Below are positions 35,303 to 44,452 of a DNA stretch of 64,000 nt, piece by piece. How positions within the stretch are numbered: position 1 is the stretch's first letter; every line of letters starts with the position of its first letter. Origin of the DNA: Variibacter sp. GTDB lineage: Bacteria; Pseudomonadota; Alphaproteobacteria; Rhizobiales; Xanthobacteraceae. Both the position numbers and the translations under genes were made by a program. The stretch is from assembly GCA_019689555.1 (NCBI GenBank), contig JADGHE010000005.1:1-64000 (forward strand), read 5' to 3'. A model generated the notes under the pieces. That model saw nothing but the letters and a program-made list of their open reading frames with translations, had not been told where the DNA came from and searched no databases.

Positions 35303-37102
35303 GTGCCTCAACAGAACCGGCGGAGACGCTTTTGTCTCGTTCTCGTCAAGCCGACGCATTACTGCGACGAAGGCTATCCCATTCAGTGGCTGCGCTCGGC
35401 CATCCCTTCAAACTCGCTCGCCTGCGTTTACGGCATCGCGCGGCAGTGCGCCGAAGAGAAGGTGTTGGGCGAGGATGTCGATATCGACATTCACCCCTTC
35501 GACGAGACCAACACCCGCATTCGCCCTGAGCGGCTCGCGCGCCTGATCGAGGCCGCCGATGGCGGCATGGTGATGCTCATCGGCGTGCAGTCGAACCAGG
35601 TTCCGCGCGCGCTCGACATTGCGCGCCCGCTGCGCCGCCGCGGCATTCAGGTCGGCATCGGCGGCTTCCACATGTCCGGCGTGATCGCGATGATCGACGG
35701 CGAGGATGCCGCCCTCAAGGAGGCGCAGGCGATGGGCGTCTCGGTCTTCGCCGGAGAAGCGGAGGGACGTCTCCACGAGGTGCTGCGGGACGCCTGGGCC
35801 GGCACGCTCAAGCCGCTCTACAATTTCATGAACGACCTGCCGGCGATCGAGGGCGCGCCGGTGCCCATCCTTTCGGCGGTGCGCGTCAAGCGCACCGCGG
35901 GCGCGGTGACGAGCTTCGACGCCGGGCGCGGCTGCCCCTACCAGTGCTCGTTCTGCACCATCATCAACGTGCAGGGCCGCAAGTCGCGCCGCCGCTCGCC
36001 GGACGACATCGAGAAGATCGTGCGGGAGAATCTCGCCCAGGGGCTGCGCCGCTTCTTCATCACGGACGACAATTTCGCGCGCAACAAGGATTGGGAGATC
36101 ATCCTCGACCGTTTGATCCGCTTGCGCGAGGTGGAGGGGCTTCAGTTCAGCATCATCATCCAGGTGGACACGCTCTGCCACCGGCTGCCGAACTTCATCG
36201 ACAAGTGCCGGCGGGCCGGCGTGCGGCGCGTCTTCATCGGCCTCGAGAACATCAATCCCGCCAACCTGGCGGCGGCCAAGAAGAAGCAGAACAAGATCAC
36301 CGAGTACCGCAAGATGCTGCTCGCGTGGAAGCAGGCCGGAATCGTCGTCTATGCGGGCTACATTCTCGGCTTTCCCGGCGACACCGTGGAGTCGATCCTC
36401 CACGACGTCGAGATCATCAAGCGCGAGCTGCCGATCGACCTGCTCGAGTTCTTTTATCTCACGCCGCTGCCGGGGTCGGAGGACCATCAGAAGCTGTTTC
36501 GCGCCCGCGTGCCGATGGACGCCGACCTCAACCGGTACGATCTCTACCACATCACGGCGGATCATCCGCGCATGTCGCGCGAGGAGTGGGCGTACGCCTA
36601 CAAAATGGCGTGGAAGACCTATTACACCATGGAGCACATGGAGACGGTGCTGCGCCGCGCGGTGGCGACGCGCGCGAGCGGCGGCAATACCGCCTTCCTG
36701 CTCACCTGGTTCAAGGGCTGCATCGACATCGAAAACGTTCATCCCCTCGAAGGCGGTTTCGTCCGGCTCAAGTTCCGCCGCGACCGGCGGCCGACGCTGC
36801 CGATCGAGCCCGTCTGGACGTTCTATCCGCGGTACTGGCTCGAAACCCTGGTCAAGAATTACCGGTGGGGGAAGCTCTATCTGCAACTGCGCCGCATCTA
36901 TCTCGGCATCAAGAAGGATCCGAGGCGCTACGAATACACCGACCTTGCGCTCACGCCCGTCGACGACGAGACGGAGACGCTGGAGCTGTTCAAGGGCGAC
37001 GCCGCGCACGCCTATGTCGATCAGGAGCGGCGTCTCGAGCGCGCGCGCAAGGGCGAGGGCTCCGGCAACGACGCCAAGGCGCCCATGATCGCGGCGGAGT
37101 GA
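35303..37102 (+). CDS. B12-binding domain radical SAM protein
   Basis: A 599-residue enzyme. An N-terminal cobalamin-binding-like domain (GVQSNQVPRALDIARPLRRR, VGIGGFHMSG) precedes a radical SAM core with CPYQCSFC (Cys 211, 215, 218) for the 4Fe-4S cluster. The C-terminal 200 residues are family-specific. B12-type radical SAM enzymes typically methylate or rearrange unactivated carbons; the substrate is unknown. The start is GTG 35303, with GGGGAGGG seven bases upstream. A close paralogue is encoded at 57056-58801. Downstream on the other strand is a CoA lyase. Confidence 0.9.
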   Translation: MPQQNRRRRFCLVLVKPTHYCDEGYPIQWLRSAIPSNSLACVYGIARQCAEEKVLGEDVDIDIHPFDETNTRIRPERLARLIEAADGGMVMLIGVQSNQVPRALDIARPLRRRGIQVGIGGFHMSGVIAMIDGEDAALKEAQAMGVSVFAGEAEGRLHEVLRDAWAGTLKPLYNFMNDLPAIEGAPVPILSAVRVKRTAGAVTSFDAGRGCPYQCSFCTIINVQGRKSRRRSPDDIEKIVRENLAQGLRRFFITDDNFARNKDWEIILDRLIRLREVEGLQFSIIIQVDTLCHRLPNFIDKCRRAGVRRVFIGLENINPANLAAAKKKQNKITEYRKMLLAWKQAGIVVYAGYILGFPGDTVESILHDVEIIKRELPIDLLEFFYLTPLPGSEDHQKLFRARVPMDADLNRYDLYHITADHPRMSREEWAYAYKMAWKTYYTMEHMETVLRRAVATRASGGNTAFLLTWFKGCIDIENVHPLEGGFVRLKFRRDRRPTLPIEPVWTFYPRYWLETLVKNYRWGKLYLQLRRIYLGIKKDPRRYEYTDLALTPVDDETETLELFKGDAAHAYVDQERRLERARKGEGSGNDAKAPMIAAE

Positions 37103-37120
37103 GAGCGCGCCGCGGCTCCG

Positions 37121-37990
37121 TCACGAGCGGAGGCGCGCGAGCAGCCGTTCGGCGCGCGCGAGGTGGGGGCGGTCGTACATCACCCCGTCGATCGCTGTGA
37201 CGCCGGCGCCGGGCTGCGCCGCGAACGCCTCGACAATGGCCCGCGCCTGCGCGATCGCCTCGGGGCTCGGCGTGAAGACCTCGTTGATCAGCGGAACCTG
37301 CGCCGGGTGGATCGCAAGCTTGCCGGCAAATCCGTCCCGCCGCGCCTCCTCCGCCTCGCGGCGCAGGCCCGACTCGTCGCGGAAATCCACATAGACGGTG
37401 TCGATCGCCGGCACGCCGGCGGCTGCGGCGGCGACGAGGCAGAGCGTGCGCGCGAACACGTAGGGTGCGGTGAAGCGCCCGTCCGCCTCGCGGTTCGCCT
37501 CGGCCCCGAGCGCGGCGGACAAGTCTTCCGCGCCCCAGGTCAGCGCCTCGAGCCGGGCGCTCGCGCCGCGATAGGTCGCGCCCTGGAACAGGGCGGCGGC
37601 GGTTTCGGTCGCAAGGGCGATGATGCGGATGTGGCCGTCGGGGAGTCCGTGGAGTGCCTCCCGCGCCGCGAGCTTGGCGTCGAGATGGGCGACGGACGCG
37701 CCGCCTTCCGCCTTGGGCAGCAGAATCGCATCGGGCCTGCCCGGAACGATCGCGTCGAGGTCGGCGTCGATAAGCGCGGTGTCGAGGGCGTTCACGCGCA
37801 CGAGCAGGCGAGGCCTCTGGGCGGCGCCCGCCATCTGCTTGAGGAAATCGCGGGTCGTCGCGCGCGCCTGGGGCTTACGGTCCAGGCTCACCGAGTCCTC
37901 GAGGTCGACGATCAAGGCGTCCGCCCCGCTGCCGAGGCCGCGGTCGAGCTTGCGCGGGCTGTCGCCCGGAACGAAGAGAAGCGAGCGCAT
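37121..37990 (-). CDS. CoA ester lyase (HpcH/HpaI/CitE family)
   Basis: A 289-residue TIM-barrel enzyme like citramalyl/malyl-CoA lyases. SLLFVPGDSPRKLDRGL opens the barrel, followed by LIVDLEDSV with the metal Glu/Asp, WGAEDLSAALGA and KLAIHPAQVPLINE. It should cleave or form a 3-hydroxyacyl-CoA bond. ATG 37988-37990 matches the usual N-terminus. It lies 23 bp downstream of the MaoC gene on the same strand, and the two probably act in one CoA-acid pathway. Confidence 0.88.
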   Translation of the reverse strand: MRSLLFVPGDSPRKLDRGLGSGADALIVDLEDSVSLDRKPQARATTRDFLKQMAGAAQRPRLLVRVNALDTALIDADLDAIVPGRPDAILLPKAEGGASVAHLDAKLAAREALHGLPDGHIRIIALATETAAALFQGATYRGASARLEALTWGAEDLSAALGAEANREADGRFTAPYVFARTLCLVAAAAAGVPAIDTVYVDFRDESGLRREAEEARRDGFAGKLAIHPAQVPLINEVFTPSPEAIAQARAIVEAFAAQPGAGVTAIDGVMYDRPHLARAERLLARLRS

Positions 37991-38013
37991 GGGTGCCGGG
38001 CTGCCGTATCGCC

Positions 38014-38499
38014 TCAGGCCGGTCGCATCCGCATGAACGCCTGGCGGCGGCATTCGGCGACCAGCTTGCCGTGCTGATTGTAGGCGCGGTGATGCAGTTC
38101 CACGATTCCCGCGCCGGGCCGCGACTGGGACTCCCGCTTCGACAGGACCTCGGTGGTGCAATGCACCGTATCCCCGTCGAACAGCGGGTGGGGGAAGCGC
38201 ACGTCGGTCATGCCGAGATTGGCGATGGTCGTGCCGACGGTGGTGTCGTTCACGGAAATGCCGATCATCAGCCCGAGCGTGAACAGCGAATTGATCAGCG
38301 GCTTGCCCCATTCGGTCTCGGTTTCGCAGAAGTGACGGTCGATATGCAGGGGCTGCGGATTGAGCGTCATGTTGGAGAACAACATGTTGTCCATCTGCGT
38401 CACCGTGCGGGTGAGGCGGTGCTCGATGACAGCGCCGATCTCGAAGTCCTCGAAATAGAGCCCTCCGCGCGGGTGCCGCATCACCTGTGCGTCCTTCAT
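38014..38499 (-). CDS. MaoC family dehydratase
   Basis: A 161-residue hot-dog fold (R)-specific enoyl-CoA hydratase-like protein. VTQMDNMLFSNMTLNPQPLH carries the catalytic Asp/His region (shortened here), and NSLFTLGLMIGISVND is the conserved core. It is typical of mesaconyl-CoA hydratase-type partners of CoA lyases. It is transcribed ahead of the CoA lyase. A CtrA-like box lies 40 bp from its start, but probably faces the lytic transglycosylase. Confidence 0.87.
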   Translation of the reverse strand: MKDAQVMRHPRGGLYFEDFEIGAVIEHRLTRTVTQMDNMLFSNMTLNPQPLHIDRHFCETETEWGKPLINSLFTLGLMIGISVNDTTVGTTIANLGMTDVRFPHPLFDGDTVHCTTEVLSKRESQSRPGAGIVELHHRAYNQHGKLVAECRRQAFMRMRPA

Positions 38500-38538
38500 G
38501 GGTTTTCACTCCCGTTTGCCGGCCGAGGCCGGGCACTC

Positions 38539-38553
38539 TTAAGCTCTCGTTTA
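38539..38553. promoter_or_regulatory. CtrA-like box TTAA-N7-TTTA
   Basis: TTAA-GCTCTCG-TTTA, seven of eight matches, in the divergent gap between the MaoC gene and the lytic transglycosylase (start 38627). Either side could be controlled. Confidence 0.45.
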
Positions 38554-38626
38554 CCATAAAGGCCGATGTTGTCCGAGCGGTCGGGAGCGGCGCGTCGGGC
38601 GCGGCTGCGCCGCATGCTCGCTTGCC

Positions 38627-39610
38627 ATGTTCCTCGAAGCCACCAGCGAGATCGCCTCTCGGATCACCAGCGCCATCCGCAATGCGGCACGGGCGACCGG
38701 GGCGAGCTTCGAATATCTCCTGAAGACGGCGCTGCGCGAGTCCAATCTCGATCCCGCCGCCCGGGCGAGCACGTCGTCGGCCGCCGGGCTGTTCCAGTTC
38801 ATCGACCAGACGTGGCTCGAGACGATCAAGAACGCCGATCCGGCGCTGGGCTACGGCCGCTATGCCGACGCGATCGTGCAGACCGCGTCGGGCCGCTACG
38901 TCGTGCCCGACCCCGTGCTGCGGCAGGAGATCCTGAATCTGCGCAACGATCCGGCGGCGGCCTCGGCCATGGCGGCGGCGTTCACGCAGCGCAATGCGGA
39001 GGTTCTCACGGCGCGGCTCGGCCGCAGGCCGACGGACGGGGAACTGTACATCGCGCATTTTCTGGGGGCCGCCGGCGCCGGGCAGCTCATCACCACCGCC
39101 TTCGCGGCTCCTCACACGAAAGCGGCGGACCTCTTTCCGGAAGCCGCGCGCGCGAACCGCAGCATCTTCTACGACCGCGCGGGTGGGGCGCGCTCGGCCG
39201 CGGAGGTCTATGCTCTTCTCGTCGGCAGGCACGACAGGACGCGGCCCGCACCCCCCGAAGGGGCGGAGGTTGCGACGGCCGGCGCTCCTGCCCCGATGGG
39301 ACCGATCCTGCCGCTGCCGGCCGCTTTCGCCGTCTCTTCGGCCGGGAACGGGCGGGCGCCGGCCACCGCTTTGGCGTTCGCGCCCGACGACGGGCCGGTG
39401 TTCCACAATCTCTTCCAGACGGGGCGGCGCGGGCCGGTTTCGCTCGTCGTGAGCGAGCTCTGGGGCGCCAGGAATGCGCCGTCCCCCGCTCCGGCGAAAC
39501 CCGCGCCCGCCGCCGGCGACGCCCACGCCGGCGCGGCCCCCGCAAGGCCGCTCAATCTGTTCCAGTTCCTGCGGCCGGAGATTCGCGGGGACGCGAACCG
39601 CTCCGTCTAG
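38627..39610 (+). CDS. lytic transglycosylase domain protein
   Basis: A 327-residue protein with the SLT fold at residues 15-160: TALRESNLDPAARASTSSAAG contains the catalytic Glu and the following Ser-Ser-Ala-Gly (quoted to motif length), then LFQFIDQTWL. No signal peptide is evident, so export may be Sec-independent or the protein may be of the flagellar type. The C-terminal half is Pro/Ala-rich linker. It cleaves peptidoglycan with anhydromuramyl formation. It is preceded by a CtrA-like box. Confidence 0.82.
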   Translation: MFLEATSEIASRITSAIRNAARATGASFEYLLKTALRESNLDPAARASTSSAAGLFQFIDQTWLETIKNADPALGYGRYADAIVQTASGRYVVPDPVLRQEILNLRNDPAAASAMAAAFTQRNAEVLTARLGRRPTDGELYIAHFLGAAGAGQLITTAFAAPHTKAADLFPEAARANRSIFYDRAGGARSAAEVYALLVGRHDRTRPAPPEGAEVATAGAPAPMGPILPLPAAFAVSSAGNGRAPATALAFAPDDGPVFHNLFQTGRRGPVSLVVSELWGARNAPSPAPAKPAPAAGDAHAGAAPARPLNLFQFLRPEIRGDANRSV

Positions 39611-39665
39611 CGAAACGTCTTCGGCGCGGCGGCGTCCCGACGCCGTCGCCGGACCGACTTTATGG

Positions 39666-39680
39666 TGAACGCTTTGTTAA
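39666..39680. promoter_or_regulatory. CtrA-like box TGAA-N7-TTAA
   Basis: TGAA-CGCTTTG-TTAA, seven of eight matches, 77 bp upstream of the DUF2336 gene. Confidence 0.35.
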
Positions 39681-39756
39681 GCGCGCCGCGCGAGGATCCC
39701 TGCATCGCGAAGCAGGCGATCCGTCCGGCCAACCAGGTTCATCTTCCGGTGTCTCG

Positions 39757-40890
39757 ATGATCGTGCGGCACTTCCTGCAATGGGTGCGGACCGCTCCGCC
39801 CGGAGCGCGCGCCGACGCCACGGCCGCGCTCGCCCGCGCCTACCTCCATTCCGACCTCTCGCCGGACGACCGGGCAGCGGCCGAGGGCGCCATGATCCTG
39901 CTGCTCGACGATCCCTCGCCGCTGGTGCGCCGCGCGCTCGCCGAGGCGCTGGCGAGCAGCGAGCACGCGCCGCCCGCGGTGGTGTTCGCCCTGGCGACGG
40001 ATCAGCCGGAGATCGCGACGATCGTGCTGTCGCGCTCGCCGCTTCTGCTCGACGCCGATCTCGTCGACTGGGTGGGCGGGGGCGCGCCCGCGATTCAGGC
40101 GGCGATCGCGAAACGGCCGAATCTGCCGTGCTCGGTCGCGGCGGCGATCGCGGAGGTCGGTTCGGCCGAATCCTGTCTGATCGTGCTGGAAAATCCTACG
40201 GCCCGCCTCGCGCCGTTCTCGCTCGACCGCATCGTCGAACGCCACGGCCACCTGGCGGCGATCCGGGAGGCGCTGTTGGCGCGCGACGACCTTTCCGTCG
40301 CGACCCGCCAGGCGCTTGTGAGCCGACTCTCCGAAACGCTCGCCGCTTTCGTGTCGGCGCGGGCCTGGCTGGATGCGGAGAGGGCCCGCCGCGTGGCGCG
40401 CGAGGCGTGCGATAAGGCGACCGTCGCGCTTGCAGCCGCCGCTCCGCAGCCCGAAATCCGGCCGCTCGTCGCCCATCTGCGGCAGACCGGCCAGCTTACC
40501 GCAGGGCTCATCCTGCGGGCGCTTTTGTCGGGCAATATCAGGCTGTTCGAGGAATCTCTTTGCGAATTGGCCGAGCTTCCGCCGGCGCGTGTCGCACAGC
40601 TCGTTTATGACCGCACGGGCAAGGGGCTGCGCGCCGTGTTCGAGCGGGCAGGCCTGCCGGCGTCGGTTTTTCCTGCGGTCTCGGCGGCCATCGCGGTGCT
40701 GAACGAGCACGGCTACGCTGGGGAGATCGGCGGAGCGAGCCGGCTCAAGCGCCGGATGGTCGAGCGGGTGCTGACCCAGTGTCAGGACGGGGCAGGGGCC
40801 GAGCCGCTGCTGATCCTGCTGCGGCGCTTCGCCCTCGAAGCCGCGCGCGACGAGGCGCGCCTGTACTGCGACGAACTCGCCGCCGCCTGA
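39757..40890 (+). CDS. DUF2336 domain protein
   Basis: A 377-residue, all-helical, HEAT-like protein. Its repeated hydrophobic helices are LLDDPSPLVRRALAEALA, IATIVLSRSPLLLDADLVDWV and ASSEHAPPAVVFALATDQPE. The family is alphaproteobacterial and of unproven function, often next to cell-cycle and signalling genes. It lacks a signal peptide. ATG 39757 is the only start that fits the helix repeat. A CtrA-like box precedes it; the Hpt and CheY-like genes lie next to it on the other strand. Confidence 0.83.
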   Translation: MIVRHFLQWVRTAPPGARADATAALARAYLHSDLSPDDRAAAEGAMILLLDDPSPLVRRALAEALASSEHAPPAVVFALATDQPEIATIVLSRSPLLLDADLVDWVGGGAPAIQAAIAKRPNLPCSVAAAIAEVGSAESCLIVLENPTARLAPFSLDRIVERHGHLAAIREALLARDDLSVATRQALVSRLSETLAAFVSARAWLDAERARRVAREACDKATVALAAAAPQPEIRPLVAHLRQTGQLTAGLILRALLSGNIRLFEESLCELAELPPARVAQLVYDRTGKGLRAVFERAGLPASVFPAVSAAIAVLNEHGYAGEIGGASRLKRRMVERVLTQCQDGAGAEPLLILLRRFALEAARDEARLYCDELAAA

Positions 40891-40964
40891 CCTCTCGCCG
40901 CTCCCGTGGCGGGCAGCGGTGGCCAACGCGCTGCGTGGCCGGCAGCGAACGAGGGCGCCGGCAG

Positions 40965-41459
40965 CTATGGTTTCGGCGCGAGCGGCGGACCGGCCACGGG
41001 ATCGGTCTGCTCGGGCGGGGGCGGCGCCTCGTGCGCGAGGAAATCGTCCGTCAGCCTGCGCAGCGACTGGACGAGGGCTCTCGCGATCGCATTGTCCTCC
41101 TCCCGCGCGTTCTCGCGGACGATGGCGCGCACGCCATAGACGTGCTGATCGATCAGCACGAGCGGAATGCGGGCGGGGTCGGCGGCATTCAGAAGCAGCC
41201 GGCAGAGGCTGTCCGCCGCCTCCGCAGCGAGCGGGTAGCCGAACGTGGCGGCCTGCCCCTTGATGTCGTGCGCGGCGCGAAAAAGCTCGTCCCGCGCCTC
41301 CGAAGCGAGACCTTTTTGGTGCACGCGAAGGCGCGCCGCATCAAGGCGGTCGCAATCCTCCTTCATCCAGTCTGTGAACTCTTCCGACAATGCGGCCAGC
41401 GCCGCTTCCGCCCGCGCAATGGCCTCGAGGTCGAGCTCAATACCGTTCTCCGTTGCCAT
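40965..41459 (-). CDS. Hpt domain-containing protein
   Basis: A 164-residue histidine phosphotransfer protein. The phosphorylatable His is in AAHDIKGQAATFG (about residue 65), at the centre of a four-helix bundle. It relays phosphate between a hybrid kinase and a receiver. It sits 102 bp from a CheY-like receiver gene, same strand, so they are likely partners. The C-terminus is Pro-rich and disordered. Confidence 0.87.
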   Translation of the reverse strand: MATENGIELDLEAIARAEAALAALSEEFTDWMKEDCDRLDAARLRVHQKGLASEARDELFRAAHDIKGQAATFGYPLAAEAADSLCRLLLNAADPARIPLVLIDQHVYGVRAIVRENAREEDNAIARALVQSLRRLTDDFLAHEAPPPPEQTDPVAGPPLAPKP

Positions 41460-41561
41460 TGCGCCCTCGCCTGCGCCGCATCGCGGTCCGATCCGGCCGT
41501 CTGCGCGAGGAGAAATGGAGGGCGAGCGCCGGTGCGACGTCATCAGGACACCTCAGGCGGT

Positions 41562-42107
41562 TCAGGACGGGATACCCGCCTTCGCGAGCAGCGGCTGGAC
41601 GTGGATCACCTCGGCCTTGCCGCCCTTGCGGCGCTCCGGTCCAACATAGTTGCTCGGCACGTTGCGACGGCGGTCGGGCCCGAAATAGGTCGCGGTCTTG
41701 ATGAAGGGCCGCGGATTGGCGACGATGTTGAGGATGCGATGATAAAGGGCCTTGGCGGAGATCGGCTTGGCGAGGAACTCGGTGACGCCGGTATCGCGCG
41801 CCGCAATTACCCGCTTCTTCTCCGAGTGTCCGGTCAGCATGATGATGGGCACGTAAGGATTCGCATTGGCGCCGGGCTGACGGATCATCTGCGTCAGTTC
41901 GAGGCCATCGAAGATCGGCATCGCCCAATCGGTGATGACGATGTCGGGCGAATAGTGGGTGAAGGCTTCAAGGCCGGCGGCGCCGTCCTCCGCCTCGTAG
42001 ACCTCGCGCGTGCCGAACCCGTGCAGCAGCGTCCGCAGGATGCGGCGCATATGGGCGTTGTCGTCGATAACGAGGAACCGCAGTCTGTTGAAATCGATAC
42101 GAACCAT
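41562..42107 (-). CDS. CheY-like response regulator
   Basis: A 181-residue single receiver domain. The phosphoacceptor is the Asp in IVITDWAMP (about residue 57), with the acidic pair in LVIDDNAHM, the Thr in MLTGHS and the Lys in LAKPIS. A 50-residue Arg-rich tail follows (DRRRNVPSNYVGPERRKGG). No DNA-binding domain is present, so output is by protein interaction. A CtrA-like box is 74 bp upstream of the start. Confidence 0.9.
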   Translation of the reverse strand: MVRIDFNRLRFLVIDDNAHMRRILRTLLHGFGTREVYEAEDGAAGLEAFTHYSPDIVITDWAMPIFDGLELTQMIRQPGANANPYVPIIMLTGHSEKKRVIAARDTGVTEFLAKPISAKALYHRILNIVANPRPFIKTATYFGPDRRRNVPSNYVGPERRKGGKAEVIHVQPLLAKAGIPS

Positions 42108-42180
42108 GAGCGTGCGAAAGGTCGCGGGAAGCGGCCGTCGCAGCCTGCATTGGACCGCACCGCACGCTAGCGGGTGCGCC

Positions 42181-42195
42181 TTAAGGAAAAGTTTA
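42181..42195. promoter_or_regulatory. CtrA-like box TTAA-N7-TTTA
   Basis: TTAA-GGAAAAG-TTTA, seven of eight matches, between the NAD kinase end (42240) and the response regulator start (42107). Confidence 0.45.
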
Positions 42196-42239
42196 GTGGT
42201 CGAAGGGGCTGAGTCTGGCGTGATCGGCGCAAGGGCTGG

Positions 42240-43022
42240 TCAGTAGCCGAACTGCTCGCTGAGGATTCGCTCATCGAGGCTGTGCCCAGGGTCGAACAAC
42301 AGGTGCATCGACACCGCGTGATCCATCTCCACGTCGACGCGGCGCACATTGCGGACCTCGTCATGGTCGGCCACGGCCGCCACGGGGCGCTTCTCGGCCT
42401 CCAGCACTTCGATCGTGATGTGCGCCGTGTCTGGCAGCAGGGCGCCGCGCCAGCGGCGAGGGCGGAACGGGCTGATCGGCGTCAGCGCTAGAAGCGGGGC
42501 GTTGATGGGAATGATCGGGCCCTGGACCGAGAGGTTGTAGGCCGTCGAGCCCGCCGGGGTGGCCACGAGGATGCCGTCGGCGGCGAGCTCGTTCAGGCGC
42601 ACCTTGCCGTCGATGAAGATGCGCAGGCGCGCGATCTGATGCGTCTGACGAAACAACGACACCTCGTTGAACGCGCGATGCACGCGCGTCTGGAGGGTGC
42701 CGTCGAGCGTGCGCATGAGGAGGGGGTGAATCACCGTGGTGCAGGCCGCCTCGAGCCGCTCCGGCAGGTTTTCCTCGTGGTATTCGTTCATGAGAAAACC
42801 GACGGTGCCGCGGTGCATGCCGTAGATCGGTTTCCCCGCGCCTATGAACTGGTGCAGGGTCTGGAGCATCAGCCCGTCGCCGCCGAGGGCGACGATGACG
42901 TCCGCTTCCTCGGGCGCGAGGTCCCCGTAGCGGGCGACCAGCCGCCGGCGCGCCTCCTGGGCATCCGGGGTCGCGCTGGCGACGAAGGCGAAGCGACCGT
43001 AGCGACGGGGCTGGCGGCTCAT
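42240..43022 (-). CDS. nadK: NAD kinase
   Basis: Phosphorylates NAD to NADP. 260 residues: [17 protein letters not shown] holds the GGDG ATP site, VGFLMNE and NEVSLFR the next motifs, and [19 protein letters not shown] the nucleotide-binding Gly-rich loop. It is short, lacking N-terminal extension, as in Rhizobiales. The start is ATG 43020-43022. It is divergent from cutA across 62 bp. Confidence 0.94.
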   Translation of the reverse strand: MSRQPRRYGRFAFVASATPDAQEARRRLVARYGDLAPEEADVIVALGGDGLMLQTLHQFIGAGKPIYGMHRGTVGFLMNEYHEENLPERLEAACTTVIHPLLMRTLDGTLQTRVHRAFNEVSLFRQTHQIARLRIFIDGKVRLNELAADGILVATPAGSTAYNLSVQGPIIPINAPLLALTPISPFRPRRWRGALLPDTAHITIEVLEAEKRPVAAVADHDEVRNVRRVDVEMDHAVSMHLLFDPGHSLDERILSEQFGY

Positions 43023-43084
43023 GCGGTTCGGACCAAAGGGGCCGCCTCGGACGGCAAATGCAGGGCGCGGCAGCAAGTTTGAGG

Positions 43085-43426
43085 ATGACGGCAGTGGAAC
43101 GCGCAGTTTTCGTCTATACGACCTATCCATCGGTTGTCGAGGCCGAGCAGGCGGGCCGGCGCCTGGTGGAGCGGCGTCTGGCCGCGTGCGTCAACATCCT
43201 GCCGGGAATGATCTCCCATTACCGGTGGGAGGGACAGGTCGAACGCGGCGAGGAGGTCGTCATGATCGTCAAGACGCGCGCCGCGCTGGCCGAAGACGTG
43301 CGCGCCGCCGTCAAGGCGAGCCACCCGTATACGACGCCCGCCATCGTCTTCCTGCCGGTTGAAGGCGGCGACCCGGCCTATCTCGGCTGGATCGTCGCCG
43401 AATCGCAGGGGGAGGGCCAGGGCTGA
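43085..43426 (+). CDS. cutA: divalent cation tolerance protein CutA
   Basis: A 113-residue trimeric ferredoxin-like protein. [20 protein letters not shown] includes the conserved Cys and Trp (quoted to motif length), followed by [19 protein letters not shown] with the HPY motif. The family is widely conserved; the metal role is weakly supported. ATG 43085 gives the standard N-terminus [16 protein letters not shown]. Confidence 0.92.
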   Translation: MTAVERAVFVYTTYPSVVEAEQAGRRLVERRLAACVNILPGMISHYRWEGQVERGEEVVMIVKTRAALAEDVRAAVKASHPYTTPAIVFLPVEGGDPAYLGWIVAESQGEGQG

Positions 43427-43657
43427 CCGCGGAGGGCGAAGGCTGAGCGCGGCGGACCGCCCGGCCCGCGCGGGCCCTTTGGTCTTGTGCGCCCTCCGTC
43501 TTTATTGCGGCCTGCGCCTTGCGCGTAAACGCGCGCGACCGCGCGCTGCGCGGCCCGCGAACGCTTTCCCGGCCTCGTCGTGACTGCGCCAACGATAGGT
43601 GAGAACGCTTCACCCGGCCTCACGAAGGCCGCCGGAAATTCGTCGGCGCCATGTGAC

Positions 43658-44191
43658 TCAGTAGACGATGTTGCCGTTCAGCGCCTCCAGCAGCGATGCA
43701 TATTCCTTGCATGTCGTGCCGCAGATCGCGTGGATCGTCGCCAGATGCTCCTCGGCCTTGAGGCGGTTGCCCTGCTCGAGGTGCCACAGGCCGTAGTATT
43801 GCCACGTGCGCACGTGCTTCGGATCGGCGCGGAGCGCGCGCTCGTACCATTCCTTGGCGTCGTCATAGCGGCCGAGCTTGCGGCTGGCATAGCCGATATA
43901 GTTCGCGACGTCCGGATGATCGTCCTCGTGCAGGGCGCGGAGGGTGGTGATCGCGTCCTCGTAGCGCCCCTCCTGCACGAGGTTGTAAGCCTGCCGGTAG
44001 CCGTCGAGAAAATCCTGCTGGCTCTGCCTGCTCTTCTTGCCCTTGGTCTTGCCGTCCGGCAGCGTGGGCTTTTCCGGCGCGGGAGGCGGCGGGTTCGGCG
44101 TCGCGTCGGACCAGGCCGGCCCGAGCGTCAGCCCCATTCCGATCAAGAGCGTCACCAGCAGCAAACCGGACCGGTGGGAACGCGTCCGCAT
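43658..44191 (-). CDS. exported tetratricopeptide repeat protein
   Basis: A 177-residue protein with signal peptide (SGLLLVTLLIGMGLTLGPAWS), a Pro/Lys-rich linker, and TPR units (YNLVQEGRYEDAITTLRAL; ANYIGYASRKLGRYDDAKEWY). A single Cys pair (CGTTC) sits near the end. It likely scaffolds periplasmic complexes. GAGGAGG precedes ATG 44191 by seven bases. Confidence 0.83.
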   Translation of the reverse strand: MRTRSHRSGLLLVTLLIGMGLTLGPAWSDATPNPPPPAPEKPTLPDGKTKGKKSRQSQQDFLDGYRQAYNLVQEGRYEDAITTLRALHEDDHPDVANYIGYASRKLGRYDDAKEWYERALRADPKHVRTWQYYGLWHLEQGNRLKAEEHLATIHAICGTTCKEYASLLEALNGNIVY

Positions 44192-44452
44192 GGCCAATCC
44201 TCCTCGATCGAGCGTTCCTCCCTCCCGCAGCATGCTACTCCCATCGCTCCGCGCGGTCACGCCACGGGCGCGTTCCGCAACGAGAGGCGCGGCAGGCGCG
44301 TACGGGTGTGGGCATCAACACCGCCGACGAGCGGGCATTCCGAAAAAGTCCGCTCAGCCGCCGAACGCGGGCCGGAGCCCTGTTCGGGCTGCGGCTGGCC
44401 CGCGCCGGTGGCTTCTCTGCACGCGTCGCGTCGCTGCAGCGACGCCGGGCGC

